A stretch of 64,000 nt of DNA. It comes from BQJD01 sp964350265. GTDB lineage: Bacteria; Pseudomonadota; Gammaproteobacteria; Arenicellales; CAJQKF01. The notes below the pieces were generated by a model. The model saw only the letters and a program-made list of their open reading frames with translations, searched no databases and was not told the DNA's origin. Position numbers and translations under genes: made by a program. Below are positions 22,114 to 28,763 of the stretch, piece by piece (position 1 is the first letter of the stretch; each line of letters opens with the position of its first letter). Location: positions 1-64,000 of the forward strand of contig CAYGJZ010000008.1 of NCBI GenBank assembly GCA_964350265.1, read 5' to 3'.

Positions 22114-23327
22114 GGCCGGCGCGGGCGGGCGCCGCGCACCAGCGCCGGCAGCTTGCCGTGGCGACCCATGGTGCGGGCCAGCAGGAAGCGTCGGGCCGGC
22201 GGCAGCAGGTCGACCAGGTTCAGGCCCGCCGAGCGCAGCCAGCCGATGCCCGGGGCGCTGCTGGTGGTGAGGCCGATCAGGCCGTCGGTGAACCGTTCCA
22301 CCCGTCGCGCCTGGACGGTGCGGCTGCGGGCATAGTCGTCGAGCAGCGCGGCATCGCCGATGTCGCTGCCCGCTGCCCAGGCCGCGAGCAGTCGCTCGGC
22401 CAGTTCGGCGACATCGCGCAGGCCGAGGTTGAAGCCCTGGCCGGCCACCGGGTGGACGATGTGCGCGGCATTGCCCACCGCCACCACCCGGCCGGCCACC
22501 GGCCGGGCCAGGTGGCCGCGGGACAGCGGGTAGACTCGCCTGGCGCCGACCCGCTCGAAGCGTCCGCAGCGGTCGCCGAAGCCGCGTTGCAGGGCGGCGA
22601 GGAACTCGTCCTCGTCGCAGCGCTCGAGCCGGGCGGCGGTTTCCGCCGGCAGTGTCCAGGCCAGCGCCATGCGTCGGCCGGTCATCGGCAGCAGGGCCAG
22701 CGGGCCGTGCTCGGTGAAGCGTTCGTAGGCCAGGTGACGGTGCTCGCGGGAGACGCCGACGATGGCCACCAGGGCATGCTGCGGGTAGCGGCGTGCGGTC
22801 AGCGACAGGCCGGCCTCTGCGCCCAGCGGCGAGCGGCCGCCATCGGCCAGCGCCAGCAGCGGTGCCTGGAAGCGCCGGCCGGCGGCGTGTACCGCGATCC
22901 CGCCGTCGACCCGTTCCAGGCCCTCGGCGGTGGCCGGGCAGACGAGTTCCACCCCGGGCAGGTCCTGCATCCGCGCGGTCAGCGCGCTGCCCAGCGCACG
23001 GGTGGGGACGACGTAGCCCAGCGCCTCGGTGCCGGCATCCCGACGGTCCAGGCGGGCGGCGCCGAAGCGGCCGCGGTCGCTGACGTGGATGGCATGGATG
23101 GGGCAGGCGTCCGCGGCCACCGCGGACCAGGCGCCGATGCCTTCGAGCACCCGCTGCGAGGCATGGGTGAGGGCGATGGTGCGCTCGTCGAAGCTGACCT
23201 GGCGGGCATCATCCGGGGCATGCGACTCCAGCACCACCACGCGTGCGGCCTCGCCCACGGCGCAGGCCAGGCTGGCCCCGGCCAGGCCGCCGCCGGCAAT
23301 CACCAGGTCGCAGTCGGCCTCGTTCAT
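22110..23327 (-). CDS. ubiH: 2-octaprenyl-6-methoxyphenol hydroxylase UbiH
   Basis: The 405-residue FAD hydroxylase acts on an aromatic ring carbon in ubiquinone synthesis. It has IAGGGLAGASLACAVG, the conserved substrate-region DERTIALTHASQRVLEGIGA typical of UbiH, the DG motif LLALADGGRSPLG, and VAVGNAAHIVHPVAGQGFNL. The start (ATG 23327) overlaps the pepP stop by ATGA, and its own stop overlaps the next hydroxylase, so pepP, ubiH and the ubiI-like gene are translationally coupled. The DERTIAL block is the main reason for choosing UbiH over its paralogue. Confidence 0.93.
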   Translation of the reverse strand: MNEADCDLVIAGGGLAGASLACAVGEAARVVVLESHAPDDARQVSFDERTIALTHASQRVLEGIGAWSAVAADACPIHAIHVSDRGRFGAARLDRRDAGTEALGYVVPTRALGSALTARMQDLPGVELVCPATAEGLERVDGGIAVHAAGRRFQAPLLALADGGRSPLGAEAGLSLTARRYPQHALVAIVGVSREHRHLAYERFTEHGPLALLPMTGRRMALAWTLPAETAARLERCDEDEFLAALQRGFGDRCGRFERVGARRVYPLSRGHLARPVAGRVVAVGNAAHIVHPVAGQGFNLGLRDVAELAERLLAAWAAGSDIGDAALLDDYARSRTVQARRVERFTDGLIGLTTSSAPGIGWLRSAGLNLVDLLPPARRFLLARTMGRHGKLPALVRGARPRRP

Positions 23328-24628
23328 GAGGCCATCAGCGCCTCGATCTCGTCCACTGCCTTGGGCACCCCGGCGGTGAGCACTTCCGGACCGCGCGGGG
23401 CGATCAGCACGTCGTCCTCGATGCGGATGCCGATGTCGTGGAAGCGCGGATCGATGTCGTCGGCGGCGGCAATGTACAGCCCCGGCTCCACCGTCAGCGT
23501 CATGCCCGCCTCCAGCGGTCGCCACTGGCCGTCGATCTGGTAGTCGCCGACATCGTGCACGTCCATGCCCAGCCAGTGGCCGGTGCGGTGCATGTAGAAG
23601 CGTCGGTAGGCGGCGGTCTCGATGATCTCGTCGACACTGCCGGACAGCAGGCCGAGGTCGAGCAGTCCCTGGCACAGGGTGCGCACCGCGGCCTCGTGGG
23701 GCGCGTTCCAGTGGCTGCCCTCGACACAGGCGGCGATGGCGTCGTGCTGGGCCGCCAGCACCACCTCGTAGACCGCCCGCTGGGCGGCGCTGAACCGGCC
23801 GTTGACCGGGAAGGTGCGGGTGATGTCGGCGGCGTAGCAGCCGAGTTCGGCGCCGGCGTCGATCAGCAGCAGGTCGCCGTCGCGCAGTCGGTCGCTGTTC
23901 TCGGTGTAGTGCAGGATGCAGGCATTGGCGCCGCCGGCGACGATGGCCGGGTAGGCATGGTGCATGCTGCCGCCAAGGCCGAACTCGTAGTCCAGCTCCG
24001 CCTTGACCTGGTACTCGTACAGGCCCGGACGGCAGGCGCGCATGGCGCGCACGTGGCCACGCGCGGAAATCTCCGCGGCGCGGCGCATGATGCGGATCTC
24101 CTCGCTGCCCTTGACCAGCCGCATCTCGTGCAGGATGTGACCGATGTCCACCAGCCCGGCTGGGGCGTGGACGCCGCTGTGCGACTTGGTGCGCACCTCG
24201 CTCAGCCAGTGGATCAGGCGGCTGTCGAACTCGGCATAGCGGCCCATGGTGCAGTACACCCGGTCGCGGTTCTCGAGCAGGCCGGGCAGGATCTCGTCGA
24301 TGTCGTCGATGGGGAAGGCATCGTCGGCGCCGTACTCGGCCACCGCGCCCTCCAGCCCGGCGCGACGCCCGTCCCACAGCTCCCGCTGCGGGTCCTTCTC
24401 CCGGCAGAAGAGAATGAACTCGCCCTGTTCGCGGCCCGGGATCAGCACCATGCAGGCATCGGGCTCGGGAAAGCCGCACAGGTAGTGGAAGTCGCTGTCC
24501 GGTCGAAAGTCGTGGTGCACGTCGCCGTTGCGCACCTGCTCGGTGGCGCCGGGAATCACGGCGACGCCGTTGTCCATCAACTGCATCAGCTCGCGACGTC
24601 GTTTCTTGTAGCTGGCGATCTCGATCAT
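23324..24628 (-). CDS. pepP: Xaa-Pro aminopeptidase P
   Basis: This 434-residue metallo-peptidase removes N-terminal residues preceding proline. The C-terminal pita-bread domain carries the dinuclear metal ligands: LLLIDAGAELGCYAADITRT (two Asp), HRTGHWLGMDVHD (His), LTVEPGLYI (Glu) and GIRIEDDVL (Glu). The N-terminal domain has the PepP-type HDFRPDSDFHYLCGFPEPDA. The length matches E. coli PepP (~440). The start overlaps the ygfB stop (ATGA), and its stop overlaps ubiH, so it sits in the middle of the ygfB-pepP-ubiH-ubiI chain. Confidence 0.96.
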   Translation of the reverse strand: MIEIASYKKRRRELMQLMDNGVAVIPGATEQVRNGDVHHDFRPDSDFHYLCGFPEPDACMVLIPGREQGEFILFCREKDPQRELWDGRRAGLEGAVAEYGADDAFPIDDIDEILPGLLENRDRVYCTMGRYAEFDSRLIHWLSEVRTKSHSGVHAPAGLVDIGHILHEMRLVKGSEEIRIMRRAAEISARGHVRAMRACRPGLYEYQVKAELDYEFGLGGSMHHAYPAIVAGGANACILHYTENSDRLRDGDLLLIDAGAELGCYAADITRTFPVNGRFSAAQRAVYEVVLAAQHDAIAACVEGSHWNAPHEAAVRTLCQGLLDLGLLSGSVDEIIETAAYRRFYMHRTGHWLGMDVHDVGDYQIDGQWRPLEAGMTLTVEPGLYIAAADDIDPRFHDIGIRIEDDVLIAPRGPEVLTAGVPKAVDEIEALMAS

Positions 24629-25182
24629 TCCGGTTTGTTCGTTGTGCGTGGTTCAGGTGCCGCGGGACGGTGGATGCCGTCGTGCAGCAGTTGCGTGGCG
24701 ACGCGCAGGTACTCGTGGATCTCCACCAGGTTGCGTCGCTGGCTGCGCTCGTCGTCGTCGTCGACCTCCATGCCGGCCAGCGCGCGGATGTCTTCCAGGG
24801 CCTCGCCGGCCTCGCTGCCGTCGGGCCTGGCGCCGGTCAGCGGAAAGGCCTGGACGAAGCCGCTGCACCAGTCCGACACCGCCTCCACCTGCACCTGCAC
24901 CGGGGCATCGTCGTCGGGCAGCAGGGGGCGGAAGCCGAAGGCATCGGTGCGCAGCGCGCCCGTCGCCAGGGCCGAGACGCTGGCCAGGACCCGGGCGATG
25001 TCCTCGCGTTCGGCAATGTCGCCGAGCAGGCCCGGCCACAGCCCATCGCCGGCGCTGCCGGCGCAGGCCATGGCGGTGGCCATGCCATGCACCTCGGCCA
25101 GCCCGGTGCCGGACAGGTGTTGGCGCAGGACCTCGTCGAGTTCGGCGAAGTGCTGCTGGAAGGTTTGTTCGTCGTCGCTCAT
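24625..25182 (-). CDS. ygfB: YgfB/UPF0149 family protein
   Basis: The 185-residue protein belongs to the YgfB (UPF0149) family, always found upstream of pepP. It has the recognisable AEVHGMATAMACAG near residue 30, and a later SDWCSGFVQAF segment followed by an acidic helix-rich end. YgfB in Pseudomonas aeruginosa is linked to regulation of peptidoglycan-related and resistance genes; whether this holds here is unknown. It begins the minus-strand ygfB-pepP-ubiH-ubiI chain and is divergent from the zapA-6S RNA unit. Confidence 0.9.
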   Translation of the reverse strand: MSDDEQTFQQHFAELDEVLRQHLSGTGLAEVHGMATAMACAGSAGDGLWPGLLGDIAEREDIARVLASVSALATGALRTDAFGFRPLLPDDDAPVQVQVEAVSDWCSGFVQAFPLTGARPDGSEAGEALEDIRALAGMEVDDDDERSQRRNLVEIHEYLRVATQLLHDGIHRPAAPEPRTTNKPE

Positions 25183-25214
25183 GGAAGCATCGCGGGCGGT
25201 GCGGGAGAGGGCGT

Positions 25215-25220
25215 ATTCTA
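25215..25220 (-). promoter_or_regulatory. -10 element upstream of ygfB
   Basis: TAGAAT on the minus strand, 33 nt before the ygfB start codon. A -35 match is poor. The position next to the palindrome at 25236-25257 suggests regulation. Confidence 0.4.
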
Positions 25221-25235
25221 CGTGTCTTGGCGGTC

Positions 25236-25257
25236 ACCGCGCAGGCGCCTGCGCGGT
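25236..25257. repeat. Perfect 22-bp palindrome between divergent ygfB and zapA units
   Basis: ACCGCGCAGGC is followed directly by its exact reverse complement, with no central gap. It lies between the -10 of the leftward ygfB unit and the -10 of the rightward unit, and touches the -35 region of the latter. It could be an operator for a dimeric protein. Confidence 0.6.
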
Positions 25258-25285
25258 TGCATTTTAGCCTCGAACAGAAGAGAAT
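25257..25285 (+). promoter_or_regulatory. Promoter candidate for the coiled-coil gene and zapA
   Basis: TTGCAT (25257-25262) and GAGAAT (25280-25285) are 17 nt apart, about 100 nt before the first start codon of the rightward unit. The -35 begins on the last base of the 22-bp palindrome. The rest of the leader (25286-25386) shows no other clear signal. Confidence 0.35.
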
Positions 25286-25386
25286 GCCGCGCGTATACGC
25301 CGTGTGATTCCGGGGCCTGGCGCGCCGGCCGCCACGCGGGGAACGCCCCCATTGCCTGCCTTCGCGCAACTGCCGGACCGTTCACG

Positions 25387-25596
25387 TTGGAACCAGACCT
25401 AGACATTCTCGCCGAGCGCGTCGACGAACTGATCGAAACCGTTCACCGGTTGCGCCGCGACAACCAGAGCCTGAAGGAGCGCGAGCAGGCGCTGAACGCG
25501 GAGCGGGACCGGCTCAAGGAAAAGAACCTCGAGGCCAAGCAGCGGCTGGAATCGATCATCAATCGCCTGCGCCAGTCCGGCGGAGAGTCCTCTTGA
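25387..25596 (+). CDS. Small coiled-coil protein (TIGR02449-type), partner of zapA
   Basis: The 69-residue predicted product is a single long amphipathic helix, LDILAERVDELIETVHRLRR and then ERDRLKEKNLEAKQRLESII, with heptad leucines throughout. It matches the small TIGR02449/ZapB-like proteins usually found before zapA in gammaproteobacteria. I take the TTG at 25387 as start because there is no ATG or GTG near and it gives the usual family N-terminus; the start is uncertain. Its TGA overlaps the zapA start (TTGA), which supports co-translation and a role in cell division. Confidence 0.78.
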   Translation: MEPDLDILAERVDELIETVHRLRRDNQSLKEREQALNAERDRLKEKNLEAKQRLESIINRLRQSGGESS

Positions 25597-25889
25597 GCGA
25601 CAAACTCAACTTCAAGGTCAACATCATGGACCGCGACTTCACCGTCGCCTGCGAAGATGGAGACCAGGACAACCTGCTCGCCGCCGCCGCCTACCTGGAC
25701 CGGCAGATGCGCGACATCCAGCGTTCCGGCCGGGTCATCGGCCACGAGCGCTGCGCCATCATGGCGGCGCTGAACATCGCCAACGAACTGCTCCAGGGCC
25801 ATGTCGCCGCGCCGGCCGCCGAGCCGGGCCGGATCGGCGAGATCGTCTCGCGCATCGATGCCGCCATCGGCGAGTCGTCCAAGGCCTGA
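25593..25889 (+). CDS. zapA: Cell division protein ZapA
   Basis: The 98-residue protein matches ZapA, which binds and bundles FtsZ filaments at the division site. The N-terminal part (LNFKVNIMDRDFTVACEDGD) and the sequence YLDRQMRDIQRSGRVIGHER followed by MAALNIANELL are family features; the C-terminal half is a dimerising helix. The start is an unusual TTG at 25593, preceded by GGAGAG and overlapping the previous stop. It is directly upstream of the 6S RNA gene, the conserved gammaproteobacterial order. Confidence 0.92.
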   Translation: MSDKLNFKVNIMDRDFTVACEDGDQDNLLAAAAYLDRQMRDIQRSGRVIGHERCAIMAALNIANELLQGHVAAPAAEPGRIGEIVSRIDAAIGESSKA

Positions 25890-25949
25890 GCACGGCCCGG
25901 CGATCGTGGCCGTTTACGAGGTGTCCATGCAGCGGCGAAGGCTTTTCGC

Positions 25950-25955
25950 TAGAAT
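25950..25955 (+). promoter_or_regulatory. -10 element of the 6S RNA promoter
   Basis: TAGAAT lies 6-7 nt before the inferred 5' end of 6S RNA. The -35 is not obvious. The element is about 60 nt after the zapA stop. Confidence 0.6.
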
Positions 25956-25961
25956 ACCCCC

Positions 25962-26144
25962 GCGCCGCCTGTTGTGTTCGAGCAGGTCCAAATCCCTTAG
26001 AACCTAGAATACCCACGGGGAAACCCTGGTAAGCGTGCTGTGAGCACGTCCGCCTTGCGCGGAAAGCCTGATGCGCGCTTTCGGGTTCCCACTTGAACCA
26101 TTTGGTTCAAGGTACCGGATCGGTACGGCACATACGGGCGGCGT
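25962..26144 (+). ncRNA. ssrS: 6S RNA
   Basis: A ~183-nt non-coding stretch lies between zapA and the 5-formyl-THF cyclo-ligase gene, the conserved location of ssrS. The ends can pair (CGCCGCC near 25963 with GGCGGCG near 26137), closing a long rod as in 6S RNA. The 3' half carries the conserved hairpin CTTGAACCATTTGGTTCAAG (26091-26110), as in E. coli 6S RNA. 6S RNA binds the sigma-70 holoenzyme by mimicking an open promoter and lowers transcription in stationary phase. The ends are approximate. Confidence 0.88.
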
Positions 26145-26168
26145 CCACCCACGATTTCATTCAGCCAC

Positions 26169-26819
26169 GTGAACGACCCGTCGCCAATCAATGCATCGAG
26201 CAAGGTCGAACTGCGACGGGCGCTGCGCGCGCGTCGCCGCGACCTTGATGCCGCTCGCCAGCGTATCGCGGCGAGGCGGCTGGCGCGCCGGCTGGCCCTG
26301 CTCGGGCTGTTCGGCCCGCGTCGTCACGTCGCCTTCTACCTGTCCAACGACGGCGAGATCGATCCCGGCGAGGCGATGCGCCTGGCCGCTGCCGCCGGCA
26401 CCTGCTGCTACCTGCCGGTGGTGCCGCCGAAGGGCGCGCGGGTGCTGCGCTTCGCGCCGGTGCATGCCGACAGCCGCTTTCGCCCGAACCGGTTCGGCAT
26501 TCCCGAGCCGGTGGTCGAGCCGGGGGCATTGCGCCATGCGGCGCAGCTGGACACGGTGCTGCTGCCGCTGGTCGGCTTCGATGCCGTCGGCAACCGCCTG
26601 GGCATGGGCGGTGGCTTCTACGATGCCACGCTCGCGGCACGTGCCGCCAGACGCCACTTCCGGCGTCCCCGCGTGCTCGGCCTCGCCCATCAATGCCAGC
26701 AGGTCCCTGCCATCGATGCCGAGCCCTGGGACATTCCCCTCGACGGCATCGCCACCGACCGGTCGCTGTTGGTGTTCGGCGGGTCATCCGCCGCAACCGC
26801 CAGCCAGGTCGTGTCCTAG
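26169..26819 (+). CDS. 5-formyltetrahydrofolate cyclo-ligase
   Basis: The 216-residue enzyme converts 5-formyl-THF to 5,10-methenyl-THF using ATP. It has the N-terminal KVELRRALRARRRDL, the central block FRPNRFGIPEPV and the glycine-rich GNRLGMGGGFYDATL that binds ATP/folate. The start is GTG at 26169; no ATG precedes it. It follows 6S RNA, and in E. coli the equivalent gene (ygfA) is co-transcribed with ssrS, so processing of a shared transcript is likely here too. Confidence 0.93.
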   Translation: MNDPSPINASSKVELRRALRARRRDLDAARQRIAARRLARRLALLGLFGPRRHVAFYLSNDGEIDPGEAMRLAAAAGTCCYLPVVPPKGARVLRFAPVHADSRFRPNRFGIPEPVVEPGALRHAAQLDTVLLPLVGFDAVGNRLGMGGGFYDATLAARAARRHFRRPRVLGLAHQCQQVPAIDAEPWDIPLDGIATDRSLLVFGGSSAATASQVVS

Positions 26820-26831
26820 GAGTTCCACGCC

Positions 26832-27641
26832 ATGTTGATCCTGTTCGTCGGCGATGTCATCGCCAAGGGCGGCCGCCGCGCCCTCGCCACCGCCCTGCAG
26901 GAGCTGGAGGGGGAGTACGACATCGACCTGGTGGTGGTCAACGCCGAGAATTCGGCCGGCGGCTTCGGCGTGACCCGGGGCGTTGCCGACGAGTTCTTCG
27001 CCATGGGCGCGCAGGTGCTGACCACCGGCAACCACGCCTGGGACAAGCGCGAGGCGCTGGATTTCATCGAGGAAGAGCCGCGCCTGCTGCGCCCGCACAA
27101 CTACCCGCCCGGCACCCCGGGCAGCGGCTGGACCATTGCCACCGCGCGAAACGGCGAGCCGGTGGGTGTGCTCAACACCATGGGCCGGGTCTTCATGCAC
27201 CCGGACCTGGACTGCCCGTTCCGCTGCGCCGACGAGGTGCTGGCGGCCAAGCCGGCCTCGGTGAAGGTGGTGCTGGTGGACTTCCACGCCGAGGCCAGCA
27301 GCGAGAAGGTGGCCATGGGCTGGCATCTCGACGGCCGCGCCAGCGCGGTGGTCGGCACCCATACCCACGTGCCCACCGCCGACGAGCGACTGCTGCCCGG
27401 CGGCACCGCCTTCATCTCCGATGTCGGCATGACCGGCAGCTACGATTCGGTGATCGGCATGAAGACCGAAGAATCCCTGACCCGCTTCGTCACCAAGCTG
27501 CCGCAGCGGCTGGAGCCCGCCGCCGGGCCGGCCACCGTCTGCGCGGTGCTGATCGATGTCGACGAGCGCACCGGCCGCGCCCGCGGCATTCGTCGCCTGC
27601 GCCGAGGCCACGCCATCGACACGGGTACCCTGGAACCTTGA
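26832..27641 (+). CDS. YmdB-type metallophosphoesterase (TIGR00282)
   Basis: The 269-residue protein has the calcineurin-like phosphoesterase ligands of the YmdB family: LFVGDVIAKGG (Asp), VVNAENSAGG (Glu/Asn), TTGNHAWDKRE (Asn/His), VDFHAEASSEK (His) and GTHTHVPTAD (two His). YmdB proteins hydrolyse 2',3'-cyclic nucleotides or cyclic dinucleotides in other bacteria. The start at ATG 26832 follows an AGGAG. It lies 12 nt after the folate enzyme gene, so it is probably in the same transcript. Confidence 0.9.
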   Translation: MLILFVGDVIAKGGRRALATALQELEGEYDIDLVVVNAENSAGGFGVTRGVADEFFAMGAQVLTTGNHAWDKREALDFIEEEPRLLRPHNYPPGTPGSGWTIATARNGEPVGVLNTMGRVFMHPDLDCPFRCADEVLAAKPASVKVVLVDFHAEASSEKVAMGWHLDGRASAVVGTHTHVPTADERLLPGGTAFISDVGMTGSYDSVIGMKTEESLTRFVTKLPQRLEPAAGPATVCAVLIDVDERTGRARGIRRLRRGHAIDTGTLEP

Positions 27642-27657
27642 GAGCACGAACGCAACG

Positions 27658-28146
27658 ATGAGCAACGAACGCCGCTACTGGCTGATGAAGAGCGAGCCGG
27701 ACGCCTTTTCCATCGACGATCTTGCCGCCCAGCCGGGCCGCCGTGATCACTGGGACGGTATCCGCAACTACCAGGCGCGCAACTACATGCGCGACGAGAT
27801 GAACAAGGGCGACCTGGTGCTCTTCTACCACTCCAACTGCGACCAGCCGGGCATCGTCGGCATCGCCGAGGTGGTCAGCGAAGCCTATCCCGATCACACC
27901 GCCTTCGACCCGACCTCGAAGTACCACGACCCGAAGAGCGACCCGGACAACCCGCGCTGGCTGATGGTGGACATCCGCTATCGCCGCAAGCTGAAGCGAC
28001 CGGTCTCCCTGGCCGAGCTGAAGGCCGACCCGGAACTGTCCTCCATGCGGGTCTGCCAGAAGGGCAGCCGGCTGTCCATCACCCCGGTCACTGCCGCGGA
28101 ATGGTCCGCCGTGCTGGCCTTCTCCGGCACCCCGGAGCCGAGGTAG
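27658..28146 (+). CDS. EVE domain protein
   Basis: The 162-residue protein is almost entirely an EVE domain (PUA-like fold). It has YWLMKSEPDAFSIDDL at the N-terminus, then HWDGIRNYQARNYMRDEMNK, GDLVLFYHSN and the C-terminal GSRLSITPVTAAEW. EVE proteins bind modified bases in DNA or RNA. The ATG at 27658 matches the family N-terminus. It follows the YmdB gene by 16 nt, and its end is 8 nt before the next start. Confidence 0.92.
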   Translation: MSNERRYWLMKSEPDAFSIDDLAAQPGRRDHWDGIRNYQARNYMRDEMNKGDLVLFYHSNCDQPGIVGIAEVVSEAYPDHTAFDPTSKYHDPKSDPDNPRWLMVDIRYRRKLKRPVSLAELKADPELSSMRVCQKGSRLSITPVTAAEWSAVLAFSGTPEPR

Positions 28147-28154
28147 TCGATCAC

Positions 28155-28751
28155 ATGATGCTTGCAGCAAGACGTTTTTTCCTGGCCTTCATGGTCTTTT
28201 TCACCACGGTTTCGGCCGCCCCCGGCGCCGAGTCCACCACGAGGAATGCGAACATGGTCAAGTTCACTACCAGCATGGGGGAACTCCTCATCGAGCTGTA
28301 TCCCGACGAGGCGCCGATTTCGGTGGACAACTTCGTCAAGTACGTGGAAAGCGGTTTCTACGACGGCACCATCTTTCATCGTGTCATCCCCGGCTTCGTC
28401 GTCCAGGGTGGCGGCATGCTGCCGGGCATGCAGCAGAAGTCCACCGGCAAGGGGATCAAGAACGAGGCCGACAACGGCCTGAACAACCTCGCCGGCACGT
28501 TGTCGATGGCGCGCACCAACGATCCCGACTCGGCCACCTCGCAGTTCTTCATCAACCTGAAGAACAACGACTTCCTCGACCACCGCAGCAAGACCCCGCA
28601 GGGCTGGGGCTACGCGGTGTTCGGCAAGGTGGTCGAGGGCATGGACGTGGTCGACAAGATGGCCGGCGTGAAGACCACCACCTTCGGTCCCTACGGAGAT
28701 GTCCCGGTGGAGGACATCGTGGTGATCAAGGCCGAAGTGGTGGCCGAGTAG
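28155..28751 (+). CDS. Cyclophilin-type peptidyl-prolyl isomerase, possibly with dual start
   Basis: The C-terminal ~165 residues are a complete cyclophilin: TSMGELLIELYPDEAPISVD, FYDGTIFHRVIPGFVVQGG (catalytic Arg/His region), SMARTNDPDSATSQFFINL and FGKVVEGMDVVDKMAGV. The form is the short bacterial PpiB/PpiA type. From ATG 28155 the product (198 aa) has a signal peptide (RRFFLAFMVFFTTVSAAPGA), so it would fold proteins in the periplasm. A second ATG at 28254 starts exactly at the usual cytoplasmic PpiB N-terminus (MVKFTTSMGELLIE), preceded by GAGGAA. Both forms may be made. Confidence 0.92.
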   Translation: MMLAARRFFLAFMVFFTTVSAAPGAESTTRNANMVKFTTSMGELLIELYPDEAPISVDNFVKYVESGFYDGTIFHRVIPGFVVQGGGMLPGMQQKSTGKGIKNEADNGLNNLAGTLSMARTNDPDSATSQFFINLKNNDFLDHRSKTPQGWGYAVFGKVVEGMDVVDKMAGVKTTTFGPYGDVPVEDIVVIKAEVVAE

Positions 28752-28763
28752 ACCCGACCCGCG

